Below, piece after piece: positions 16,101 through 23,056 of a DNA stretch of 64,000 bases. Source of the DNA: Streptomonospora mangrovi (lineage in GTDB: Bacteria > Actinomycetota > Actinomycetes > Streptosporangiales > Streptosporangiaceae); NCBI RefSeq assembly GCF_027604915.1, contig NZ_JAJAQC010000013.1, forward strand, positions 1-64,000, read 5' to 3'. The position numbers and the translations under genes were made by a program. Numbering within the stretch: position 1 is the first letter of the stretch; the number at the start of each line of letters is the position of its first letter. The notes under the pieces are model-generated. The model worked only from the letters and a program-made list of their open reading frames with translations. It had not been told where the DNA came from and did no database searches.

Positions 16101-16290
16101 GGAGGGCGTTGGCGGCGTCGGCGGGCGGGGCCTGCCCCCAGATGAAGTCCACGAGCGCGGGCTTGGGCACCACGCGCCCGGCATCGAGCGCGAGGGCGGT
16201 CAGCAGCCCCCGCAGCCGGGCGCCCGGGACGTCGGCGAGGGCGCCGCCGTGGTCGCGCACCTCGAAGGGGCCCAGCATCCCGATCTTCAC
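13147..16290 (-). CDS. SARP-family regulator, AfsR type (wHTH-BTAD-NB-ARC-TPR)
   Basis: 1047 residues, GTG start. Residues 1-95 are an OmpR-like winged helix and about 100-245 the bacterial transcriptional activation domain (BTAD). About 260-600 is an NB-ARC/STAND ATPase with Walker A GPGGSGKT and Walker B LLILDNCEHV; the rest is helical repeats. Such proteins activate antibiotic or developmental genes. No biosynthetic cluster is evident nearby. It is transcribed in the same direction as the downstream DUF4097-peptidase gene, with about 220 bp between them, so co-regulation is possible but not shown. The DNA target is unknown. Confidence 0.9.
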   Translation of the reverse strand: MKIGMLGPFEVRDHGGALADVPGARLRGLLTALALDAGRVVPKPALVDFIWGQAPPADAANALQRLVSRLRKALPEGAVEGSADGYRLAADPDDVDAVRFARLLARARADDGPQRVHLLREAAALWRGPALRDVGLADSPALDAAAARLGELRLAALEDRFDTELALGRGADLLTELSDLVAEHPVRERLVAALMRALAATGRAAEALRVYQRTRQALADELGADPSPELSALHVSLLRGEAGPRAGDRRTNVRAELTSYIGKDADVAAVRGLLAEHRLTTLTGPGGSGKTRLAAETARALLDDLPDGAWLVELAAARAEGDVARAALAGLGLRDALLGDAAASADPVDRLAAAVRDREALLILDNCEHVIEEAAAFAHRVLGECRRLRILATSREPLGITGEALWPVEPLAVPDEDAGPEEIAAAPAVRLLRDRARAVRGGGADDACAPATMARVCRALDGMPLAIELAAARLRTMSLDQLANRLSDRFRLLTGGSRTAVPQHRTLRAVVDWSWDLLSDAERAVLRRLSVFAGGASLEAAEQVCAGGTVAAWQVFDLLTALTEKSLVRAEGGGAPRYRMLDTIREYAADRLAEAGESAQARAAHLACFTELAETAEPHLRRAEQLEWLAVLEAEHGNIAAAMRGALAAGDAHGAMRLAAAAGWFWWLGGHKAEGGELLLAAANAPGDVPEEIRAVVYALVVMYAGSGLSGDEHEAEEWIHRCYELSLRVPHRHPALGLIVPLEHMLRSPDGFLPSFERLLDDEDPWVRALARLHLGKMRIVRGHGGDDAEPYLEMALAEFEALGERFGISFALTELADRLATRGDLAAACAHLERAVGVVTEAGAVEDAVRLRARQARLYWLLGEEAASAAAVAEAERWARRVTWPNALAQLAFARAELARWRGDTDEAHRHLAAAADALGEEARRPNIRVVVHDLLGYLADDLTAARKHRAAACEAAAEAGHPPMIAQALVGLADLALRCGQHEGAARLLAAGDGVRGLPDRAHPDALRVEEEARRLLGDTRFAEAAAEGTRTPWTRLVAATLAS

Positions 16291-16416
16291 GCCGCCGATT
16301 GTGCCATGGCAGGTCGGCGGGGTTTCGGGCCGCCCGCGGGCCGTTGGCGGAGGCCGGGCGCCCGGCCCCGCGTCGCGGGTGCTCGGCCGCGGTGCGGGGC
16401 CGGGGGCGCGCCCGGG

Positions 16417-17457
16417 TCACGCCGCAGCGGTGCGGCGGCGCAGGCGGGCGTCGGCCAGGGCCGGGGGCAGGTAGAACGTCATGTCGCGGGCGACGTCGGT
16501 GCCCGGGGGGACGATCGCGTCGATGCGGTCCAGGACGTCGTCGGACAGCCGCAGGTCCGCCGCCGTCAGCAGGTCCGCCAACTGCTCGGGGGTGCGCGGG
16601 CCGATGATCACCGAGGTCACGTCCGGGTGGCTCAGCACGAACGCCAGCGCCAGTTGGGGCAGGGTCAGGCCGGCGTCGGCCGCCACCGTGCGCAGTTCGG
16701 TGACGGCGGCGAGCTTGGCGGCGTTGCCCGGCAGGGCGGGGTCGTACATCGGCGACAGCAGCGCGCTGCGGTGCGCCGTGCCGGGGTCGGCGCCGTCGGG
16801 GCCGCCGTACCTGCCCGACAGCCAGCCCGCGCTGAGCGGGCTCCACGTGAGCACGCCCATGCCGTGGCGCCGCGCCGTCGGCAGGACGTCGGCCTCGATG
16901 CCGCGCGCCAGCAGGGAGTAGGGCGGCTGCTCGCTGCGCGGCCGCAGCAGCCCGCGCCGCTCGGCCGTCCAGTGCGCCTCCACCAGCTCCTCGGCGGGGA
17001 ACGCCGAGGTGCCGAACGCGCGGATCTTGCCGGCGCGCACCAGGTCCGTCAGCGCCGCCAGGGTCTCCTCGATGTCGGTGGCGGGGTCGGGGCGGTGGAT
17101 CTGGTAGAGGTCGATCCAGTCGGTGCCCAGCCGCCGCAGGCTGTCCTCGACCGCCCGCACGATCCAGCGGCGGGAGTTGCCCCGGTGGTTGGCGTCGGGG
17201 CCCATGGGGTTGTGGAACTTGGTGGCGAGCACGACGTCGTCGCGCCGCCCCTTGAGCGCCTTGCCGACGATCACCTCCGACTCCCCGTCGGAGTACATGT
17301 CGGCGGTGTCCACGGTGTTCACCCCGGCGTCCAGCGCCCGGTGCACCATGGCCACCGCCGCGTCGTGGTCGGTGTTGCCCCAGGCGCCGAGCATCATGGT
17401 GCCCAGCGTGAACTCGCTTACGGAGATTCCGGTGCCTCCGAGGATGCGGCGTTCCAT
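16417..17457 (-). CDS. Aldo/keto reductase
   Basis: A 346-residue TIM-barrel NADPH oxidoreductase. The catalytic tetrad is partly visible: Asp in NTVDTADMY, Tyr in the same motif, Lys in VLATKFHNPMG and His in YQIHRPD. The C-terminal cofactor loop VIIGPRTPEQL is typical of the family. It belongs to the YajO / AKR11-like group by its start MERRILGGTGISVSEFTLG. It is divergent from the XRE regulator at 17598, with about 140 bp of shared promoter. This is the usual layout for regulator-controlled AKR genes. The substrate is unknown. Confidence 0.9.
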   Translation of the reverse strand: MERRILGGTGISVSEFTLGTMMLGAWGNTDHDAAVAMVHRALDAGVNTVDTADMYSDGESEVIVGKALKGRRDDVVLATKFHNPMGPDANHRGNSRRWIVRAVEDSLRRLGTDWIDLYQIHRPDPATDIEETLAALTDLVRAGKIRAFGTSAFPAEELVEAHWTAERRGLLRPRSEQPPYSLLARGIEADVLPTARRHGMGVLTWSPLSAGWLSGRYGGPDGADPGTAHRSALLSPMYDPALPGNAAKLAAVTELRTVAADAGLTLPQLALAFVLSHPDVTSVIIGPRTPEQLADLLTAADLRLSDDVLDRIDAIVPPGTDVARDMTFYLPPALADARLRRRTAAA

Positions 17458-17597
17458 GTGAAACCTCGCTTGGTCGCGTGCCGCCCCGGGCGCGGGGTGC
17501 GCCGGGGAACGACCACCACCCTGCTGCGGCGCCAGGGGTGCGACCAGGCCCGGCGCTGCCTGGGTCTGGCAGTACCAGGCTGGCTAGTCTGGTGGCC

Positions 17598-18467
17598 ATG
17601 GTGCACAGGGACGACGAACTCGGCCGCTTCCTCAAGGCCCGGCGCGCCGCGCTCACCCCCGAGCAAGTCGGGCTGCCCGCCGGGGTGAACCGGCGCCGCG
17701 TGGCCGGCCTGCGCCGCGAGGAGGTCGCCCTCCTCGCCGGTGTCAGCGTCGACTACTACACCCGCATCGAGCAGGGCCGCAGCCGCACGGTCTCACCCGA
17801 GGTGCTGCACGCCCTGGCCGGCGCCCTGCGCCTCAGCGGCGACGAGCGCGCCTACCTCGACAACCTCGCCGCCCACCACGGCCGGCTGCGCGCCGACCCC
17901 GGCTGCGCGCCGCCCGAGGCCCCGCGCGCCGCCGTGCGGCCCGAGGTGCACGCGCTGCTGAACGCCATGGGCGCCGTGCCCGCCTACGTGCTGGGTCCCG
18001 GCCTGGACCTGCTGGCGTGGAACCGGATGGGCGCGCTGCTGTGGCCGGGCATCGACGACCTCCCCGAGGCCGACCTCAACGTCGCCCACCTCGTCTTCCG
18101 CGAACCGGGCGGTGCCGCGCCGCACACCGACACCGCCGCCCTGCGCCGCGACATCACCGCGCGGCTGCGCGCCGAGACCGGCCGCGCCCCCGACGACCCG
18201 CGCCTGTGCGCGGTGGTGCAGCGGCTGCGCCGGTCCAGCGCGGAGTTCCGCGAGCTGTGGGAGTCCCACCTGGTCGAGGAGCACCCGCACGGCACGCACA
18301 CGCTGCGCCACCCCGAGGCCGGCGTGCTCACCCTGTACTTCGAGAAGCTGCCGCTGCCCGCCGACCCCGGCCAGGTCCTGCTCACCTACGCGGCCGCGCC
18401 CGGCAGCGCCGACGAGGAGGCGCTGCGCGCCCTGGCCGCGCGCGGTCCCCGCCTGGCCGTCCGCTGA
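17598..18467 (+). CDS. XRE-family regulator with MmyB-like ligand-binding domain
   Basis: 289 residues from the ATG at 17598. An N-terminal helix-turn-helix lies at about residues 8-75 (VAGLRREEVALLAGVSVDYY, then TRIEQGR). An MmyB-like PAS domain follows at about 110-275 (LLAWNRMGALLWPGI, typical). This class binds small ligands or lipids and usually controls a neighbouring dehydrogenase or reductase gene. The divergent aldo/keto reductase at 17457 is the obvious target. The shared 140-bp region has CTGG/CCAG repeats around 17570-17593 that could be the operator. Confidence 0.88.
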   Translation: MVHRDDELGRFLKARRAALTPEQVGLPAGVNRRRVAGLRREEVALLAGVSVDYYTRIEQGRSRTVSPEVLHALAGALRLSGDERAYLDNLAAHHGRLRADPGCAPPEAPRAAVRPEVHALLNAMGAVPAYVLGPGLDLLAWNRMGALLWPGIDDLPEADLNVAHLVFREPGGAAPHTDTAALRRDITARLRAETGRAPDDPRLCAVVQRLRRSSAEFRELWESHLVEEHPHGTHTLRHPEAGVLTLYFEKLPLPADPGQVLLTYAAAPGSADEEALRALAARGPRLAVR

Positions 18468-18479
18468 GGCCGGCCCCGC

Positions 18480-19124
18480 TCAGCCGGCCGCGTCCGGGGT
18501 GAACCCGCAGGCGAGGATCCCCAGCTCGGTCTGGGCGCGCACGGTCGCGCGCTCGGTGCCGGGGTCGGGCGCTCCGGCGCGGAAGAGGTGGGCGAGCACG
18601 TAGTAGGTCGCCAGGAGCCAGTTGTCGATGCGGGCGTCGAGGTTGGCGGGCGGCCGGGTGCCGCGTTCGGCGTGGGTCCGCAGCGCCACGGCGGCCACCC
18701 CGGGTCTCTTCACGAGCAGCATCTGGTACCACTTCTCCTCCAGCGCCTCGCCCTCGGGGCCGAGGGCGCGCAGGTGGAGGGCCGTCAGCCAGACCGGGGC
18801 GTGCGCGTGCCAGGTGGAGACCAGGCCGGCCATGCCCCGCTCGACGTACTCCTCGAGTTGCTCGTCGGGCTCGGCGACGGAGTCGTGGAGGAACCTGTTG
18901 TGGCGCTCCATGATGAGCGCGCGCAGGAGCGCCGGGAAGTCCTCGTAGTTGCGGTAGAACGTGCTGCGCGACCGGCCGGAGTGCGCGCAGACCATGTCGA
19001 CGGTGATCTGGTCGAGCCGGTGCTCGCCCAGCAGGGCTTCGGCGGAGTCCAAAAAGGCCAGCCGTGTCCGTTCCCCACGTATGTTGCGCCGCCTGGGGGC
19101 CGACGTGTCATCCGCTTCCGGCAT
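18480..19124 (-). CDS. TetR-family transcriptional regulator
   Basis: 214 residues. The N-terminal TetR DNA-binding domain is at about residues 15-65 (VDMVCAHSGRSRSTFYRNYE is the helix-turn-helix). The C-terminal ligand domain is unassigned. It is divergent from the atypical P450 gene at 19383, with about 260 bp between, so it probably controls that gene. It ends 12 bp from the convergent XRE gene. Confidence 0.85.
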   Translation of the reverse strand: MPEADDTSAPRRRNIRGERTRLAFLDSAEALLGEHRLDQITVDMVCAHSGRSRSTFYRNYEDFPALLRALIMERHNRFLHDSVAEPDEQLEEYVERGMAGLVSTWHAHAPVWLTALHLRALGPEGEALEEKWYQMLLVKRPGVAAVALRTHAERGTRPPANLDARIDNWLLATYYVLAHLFRAGAPDPGTERATVRAQTELGILACGFTPDAAG

Positions 19125-19382
19125 AGGCGCAGCTTACGCGTGCGGCCCGGTCCGGCGGTACCGAGCGGGCGCCGCGGCGGCGGCGGGGGCGGGCGGCGGC
19201 GGCCCTCTGGCCAAAAGTGGGACACTATGTATCATATTCGGGGAAGGGTGAGAGACGGGCTCCCCCGCGGCCGCGCGACCCGGCGGCCGCGGTGACCGGG
19301 ACCCGGCACGTTCACGACCAGGAGGCGGCGCCGCCCCCCGCGCCGCCCGGGCATCCGCCCCCCAACCGCCCAGGTGGTCCCC

Positions 19383-20693
19383 ATGAAGCCTTCCGACATC
19401 CTCCCGCTGTACCAGGCCACCGACCGGCTCGACCAGGTGTGCCGCACCCTGCGCCACCGGTTCGGCGACGTCGCCCCCGTGATGCTCGACCCGTACACGT
19501 TCGCCTGGCTCACCTTGACCTGGGAGAGCACGCGCGAAGCCATGACCAGCCCCGACTTCTCCGCCGACCCGGACAACTGGCGGGACCGCAACAGCGGGCA
19601 CGTCCCCCAGAACTCCGGTATCGCCGCCATGCTCGTGCGCCGCGACGCCGCCCGGTGGCGTGACGGCGACGAGCACCGGCGCTACCGCGAGGCCCTCCAG
19701 GCCGCCCTCCAGCGCCTCATCGACAACGGCCACGTCCTGCACGCGGTCGCCGACGTGGCCGACCGGATCATCGACCGCATCACCCCGCGCGGGCGCGCCG
19801 ACCTGATCGGCGACTACGCGGGCGTGCTGTCGGGAATGGTGCTGGCCCGGCTCATCGGCTTCGACCAGGACGAGGCGGAGCGGATCGGCGACGAGATGGC
19901 GACCGTCTGGGACGGCGAGCCCGCCGCCGCCTACCAGGCGTGGCTGGAGCTGGACGCCCGGCTGCACCGCCTGGCCGCGGAGCGCCGCCGGCGCCCGGCG
20001 CCCAACGACGTGGTCTCCCACCTGGTCCACCACGGGGAGCACAGCGACCAGGAGGCGGCCCACCAGGTCGCCCTGCTCATCGCCGCCGGCTACGACCCGC
20101 TGACCCATCTCATCGGCAACACGCTGCGGGTGCTGCTCACCGACGACTCCCTGCGCCGGCAACTGCTCTCCGCCGGCACCGACGTCGAGTCCCTCCTGGA
20201 CGTCGTCCAGGTGCACAACCCGCCCCTGGCGGTCGTGCCGGGCCGGTGGTGCGTCGTCGACCGGGAGTTCGGCGGCCACCGGGTCCGCGCCGGCGACATG
20301 GTGGTCTTCGGCATCGAGGCGACCAACCGGCAGTTGCCCCCCGGAACGCGCGCCCACCTGGGCTGGGGCGCCGGCCCGCACGCCTGCCCGCGTTCCGGCA
20401 GCGACATCGCCGGCGTGGTCGCCGCCCACGCCGTCCGCCGGCTGATCACCCGCGTGCCGGTGCGGCTGGCGGTGGCCCCCGACCAACTGGAGCGGCGCGC
20501 CTCGCTCGCGATCAACGGGCTGCGGGAACTGCCCGTCCTGCTCAATGCCACCGGCATGGAGGCGGCGCCCACCGTGCCCGAGGAGGCCCCTCCCGCGCCC
20601 GCGGGTGCGGCCGAGCCGCCCGCTCCCGTCCGCACCGGCCCGGCACGGGGGTGGATCGGGGCGCTGGCCCGCCTGCTCCTGGGCCGGCGCTGA
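19383..20693 (+). CDS. Cytochrome P450-like protein lacking the ExxR motif (CYP157-like)
   Basis: 436 residues from the ATG at 19383 (AGGTGG upstream; a GTG three codons earlier is possible). The heme-binding loop is present as GWGAGPHACPRSG. The I-helix reads AAGYDPLTH, but the K-helix region aligning with ExxR is VVQV before HNPPL, so both Glu and Arg are missing. The C-terminal part (LAVAPDQLERR...LPVLL) resembles the CYP156/CYP157 proteins of Streptomyces conservons, which are also known for altered ExxR. No cvnA-D genes are adjacent. The C-terminal 60 residues are Pro/Ala-rich and end in a basic tail. Catalytic activity is uncertain; a structural or regulatory heme role is possible. Confidence 0.82.
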   Translation: MKPSDILPLYQATDRLDQVCRTLRHRFGDVAPVMLDPYTFAWLTLTWESTREAMTSPDFSADPDNWRDRNSGHVPQNSGIAAMLVRRDAARWRDGDEHRRYREALQAALQRLIDNGHVLHAVADVADRIIDRITPRGRADLIGDYAGVLSGMVLARLIGFDQDEAERIGDEMATVWDGEPAAAYQAWLELDARLHRLAAERRRRPAPNDVVSHLVHHGEHSDQEAAHQVALLIAAGYDPLTHLIGNTLRVLLTDDSLRRQLLSAGTDVESLLDVVQVHNPPLAVVPGRWCVVDREFGGHRVRAGDMVVFGIEATNRQLPPGTRAHLGWGAGPHACPRSGSDIAGVVAAHAVRRLITRVPVRLAVAPDQLERRASLAINGLRELPVLLNATGMEAAPTVPEEAPPAPAGAAEPPAPVRTGPARGWIGALARLLLGRR

Positions 20694-20710
20694 GGCGCGC
20701 GCCCGGGTGG

Positions 20711-20746
20711 GCGGCGTCCTTCCCGCGGGGGTGGGAAGGACGCCGC
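20711..20746. terminator. Bidirectional terminator between the convergent P450 genes
   Basis: A perfect 14-bp stem (20711-20724 with 20733-20746) with an 8-nt loop, 18 bp after the plus-strand P450 stop. It serves both converging transcripts. Confidence 0.65.
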
Positions 20747-20817
20747 GAACCGCGCCCCGCCGGCGCGGTCGGCACCCGGGGCCGCGCACACCCGACCGCG
20801 GCCCCGGGCGGTTGGGG

Positions 20818-22014
20818 TCAGACGTGCACGAACAGGTGGGTGGGGTGGTTCATCATCAGGCTCGGCGCCGGCGGGGAGTCCTGGGCGAGCCGCAGTTCGG
20901 GGAACCGCTCGAAGACGGCGGGCAGCGCCACCCCCAGTTCCAGCCGGGCCAGGGGCTCGCCCAGGCAGCGGTGGGGGCCGTTGCCGAAGGCGAGGTTGGA
21001 GCGCGGGGGACGGGTGATGTCGAAGGAGGCGGCGTCGGCCCAGCGGTCCTCGTCGCGGCCGGCGGCCTTGAACGCCATCAGCACCGGCTCCCCCTCGGGC
21101 AGGGTGACGTCGCCGACGGTGACCTCGCGGCCGGTGAACAGCACCGGCAGCAGGCTGACGCTGGTGTCCCAGCGCAGGATCTCCTCGACCGCCCGGTCCC
21201 AGCCGACCTCGCCCCGGCGCAGCAGGTCCAGTTGGTCGGGATGGCGCAGCAGCGCCCGCACGCCGTTGGCGAGCGTGCCCATCGTGGTCTCGAAGCCCGC
21301 GATGAAGAACAGGTAGATGGTGTCTCGGAGTTCGGTGTCGGACAGGCGGCCGCTGTCGTCCCTCGCCTGGATCATGGCGCTGATCAGGGCGTCGTCGGGG
21401 GTGCGGCGCTTGTCCTCGATCACCCGGGCGATGAGCGCGTGCGCCCGGGCGTTGGCGTCGCCGTCCATGCCCGACAGGGTGCGGGCGGCGATGTCGGCGA
21501 CCGCGTCGTGGTCGCCGGGCTCGATGCCCAGCAGGTCGGCGATGACCAGGATGGGCAGCGGAACGGCCAGGCGCGCCTTGAGGTCGACGGGCCCGCTCCG
21601 CCCGGCCTCGGCGACCTCGTCCAGGAGGCGCCGGGTGAGGTCCTCGACGCGGGGGCGCAGCTCCTCCACGCGCCGCCGCGTGAACGCCTGCTGCACCAGG
21701 CCGCGCACCCGGCGGTGGTCCGCGCCGTTGCTGGCCACCATGGACTCCACGCCGACCATGTTGCGCACGATCGGGGAGGAGGAGTCCACCTCTCCCGTCT
21801 TCAGGGCGCGCCAGTTGGCGGCGTTGCGCAGGAACGCGCCGGGCTGGTTCCGCAGGGCCGTCCGCAGGGCGTCGTGGTGGGTCAGCACCCAGAAGAGGTG
21901 GCCGCCGATGTCCACCTGGGCGAGAGGGCCGGCCCGGTGGAGCCGGGCGGTGAGTTCTTCACTGTCAGCGCCGGGGACGATCGTGATGGGCGGTGCGCTG
22001 GGAGGTGTCGACAT
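20818..22014 (-). CDS. Cytochrome P450 (canonical, bacterial class)
   Basis: 398 residues with all landmarks: I-helix AGFETT, ExxR in EEILRW, and heme loop FGNGPHRCLGEPLAR with the Cys ligand. The length is normal for soluble actinobacterial P450s that use separate ferredoxins, and no ferredoxin gene is adjacent. It is convergent to the ExxR-less P450. Substrate unknown; clan features resemble the CYP105/107-type monooxygenases of secondary metabolism and xenobiotic turnover. Confidence 0.92.
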   Translation of the reverse strand: MSTPPSAPPITIVPGADSEELTARLHRAGPLAQVDIGGHLFWVLTHHDALRTALRNQPGAFLRNAANWRALKTGEVDSSSPIVRNMVGVESMVASNGADHRRVRGLVQQAFTRRRVEELRPRVEDLTRRLLDEVAEAGRSGPVDLKARLAVPLPILVIADLLGIEPGDHDAVADIAARTLSGMDGDANARAHALIARVIEDKRRTPDDALISAMIQARDDSGRLSDTELRDTIYLFFIAGFETTMGTLANGVRALLRHPDQLDLLRRGEVGWDRAVEEILRWDTSVSLLPVLFTGREVTVGDVTLPEGEPVLMAFKAAGRDEDRWADAASFDITRPPRSNLAFGNGPHRCLGEPLARLELGVALPAVFERFPELRLAQDSPPAPSLMMNHPTHLFVHV

Positions 22015-22334
22015 GGAGGCAGCCTAGCCCGTCGCGACCATTTATGGGACACGGTGTTGCAATTTCGTGCCTGATGCCGGGCGGCGGGGGGCCGGTGCGG
22101 CGGGCTGCCTGGTCAGGTGCGTGCGGGCCGGGCGCAGCCACGGGCGCAGCACGGTCCGCGAGCACATCCGGCAGGGGCAGGTGTCGTGCGCTGTGTTCCT
22201 CATGCCCGCCAGTCTGGCGGTGCGCCCGGCGCCGCGCCTGAGTAGGCACACCCAGGCGGCCGGGTCCGGCCACGTGATCCGCGCGGCGCGGCGGTGGTGG
22301 AAGCAGGCAGTGGGGCCGGGGGGAGGCGGCGCGG
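22015..22334. other. Intergenic stretch upstream of the P450, with one possible small ORF
   Basis: 320 bp between the P450 start and the TetR gene. A minus-strand frame at 22042-22203 encodes 53 residues (begins MRNTAHDTCPCRMCSRTV) and ends 27 bp before the P450 start. It has a CPCxxC motif but no convincing ribosome-binding site, so I treat it as doubtful. The rest shows nothing recognisable; it should hold the P450 promoter. Confidence 0.3.
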
Positions 22335-22979
22335 TCAGGCGGCGGGCGGCGGGTAGTGCAGCCGGAACGCGCGCAGCACCGCGGGCGTGTGCCGGGAGAA
22401 GCGGCCCTCGGCGAAGGCGGTGCCGGGGTCGTTGGCCAACTGCTGGGTGACCACCCCGGCCAGCAGCACCCCCAGCAGTTCCCGCCCCTCGTCGGTGGCG
22501 GCGTCGGGGTGCAGGTGGCCCTCGTGCACCGCCCCCGCGACCAGGTCGGCGATGCGCCCCACGGCCTCCAGTGCGGGCGCGTAGGACTCCGCCGAGGGGG
22601 TGAACCCCGGCACCGGCCGCCAGAACAGCAGTTGGGCCAGCGGCGGGTGCTCCACGGCCCACCGCAGCCCGGCGGTCACGCCCGCCTCCAGGGCGGGCAG
22701 GCCGGGCGGCGCCCCCTCGGCGCCCTCGCGCAGCGCCGCCGAGAACGCCCGCTGGCCCTCGGCGAACAGCGCGTCGTAGACGGCGTTGCGCGAGGAAAAG
22801 TACTTGTACAGCGACGGCGGCTGGATCCCCATGCGCCGGGCGATCGCCGACAGGCTCAGCCCGCCCGCGCCCTCCGCCGCCATCAGTTCCGCGGCGATCC
22901 GCAGGATCTCGGCCTTGGTGGCCGCCCGCCGCTGCCGGCGGCGGTCGCCGCCGGGGGCCGCCGCGTGTGTGCTCGCCAT
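22335..22979 (-). CDS. TetR-family repressor of the UvrA-like resistance gene
   Basis: 214 residues. An N-terminal TetR domain lies at about residues 18-65 (LSLSAIARRMGIQPPSLYKY followed by F). A WHG-like / TetR_C domain follows (typical LLFWRPVPGFTPS). It is divergent from the DrrC-type gene at 23057. A 23-bp nested palindrome (23018-23040) lies in the 77-bp gap and is the likely operator for both genes. By analogy it is relieved by a drug or metabolite. Confidence 0.88.
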   Translation of the reverse strand: MASTHAAAPGGDRRRQRRAATKAEILRIAAELMAAEGAGGLSLSAIARRMGIQPPSLYKYFSSRNAVYDALFAEGQRAFSAALREGAEGAPPGLPALEAGVTAGLRWAVEHPPLAQLLFWRPVPGFTPSAESYAPALEAVGRIADLVAGAVHEGHLHPDAATDEGRELLGVLLAGVVTQQLANDPGTAFAEGRFSRHTPAVLRAFRLHYPPPAA

Positions 22980-23017
22980 GGCCGGAGCCTAGCGCATTGC
23001 CTCATGGTGGTAGCTTT

Positions 23018-23040
23018 AGCTATGGCTATTAGCCTTAGCT
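23018..23040. promoter_or_regulatory. TetR operator, 23-bp nested palindrome
   Basis: The arms AGCTA.GGCTA and TAGCC.TAGCT mirror each other around a central T, with single-base spacers. AT-rich for this genome, it lies 38 bp from the TetR start and 16 bp from the GTG of the UvrA-like gene. The position fits repression of both divergent genes. Confidence 0.7.
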
Positions 23041-23056
23041 GATTGGGGGAGCCTCC

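Noticed and set aside
13042-17688. 1548-residue plus-strand frame opposite the AfsR-like and aldo/keto reductase genes
   Set aside because: Antisense shadow in high-GC DNA; both minus-strand genes have full domain signatures.
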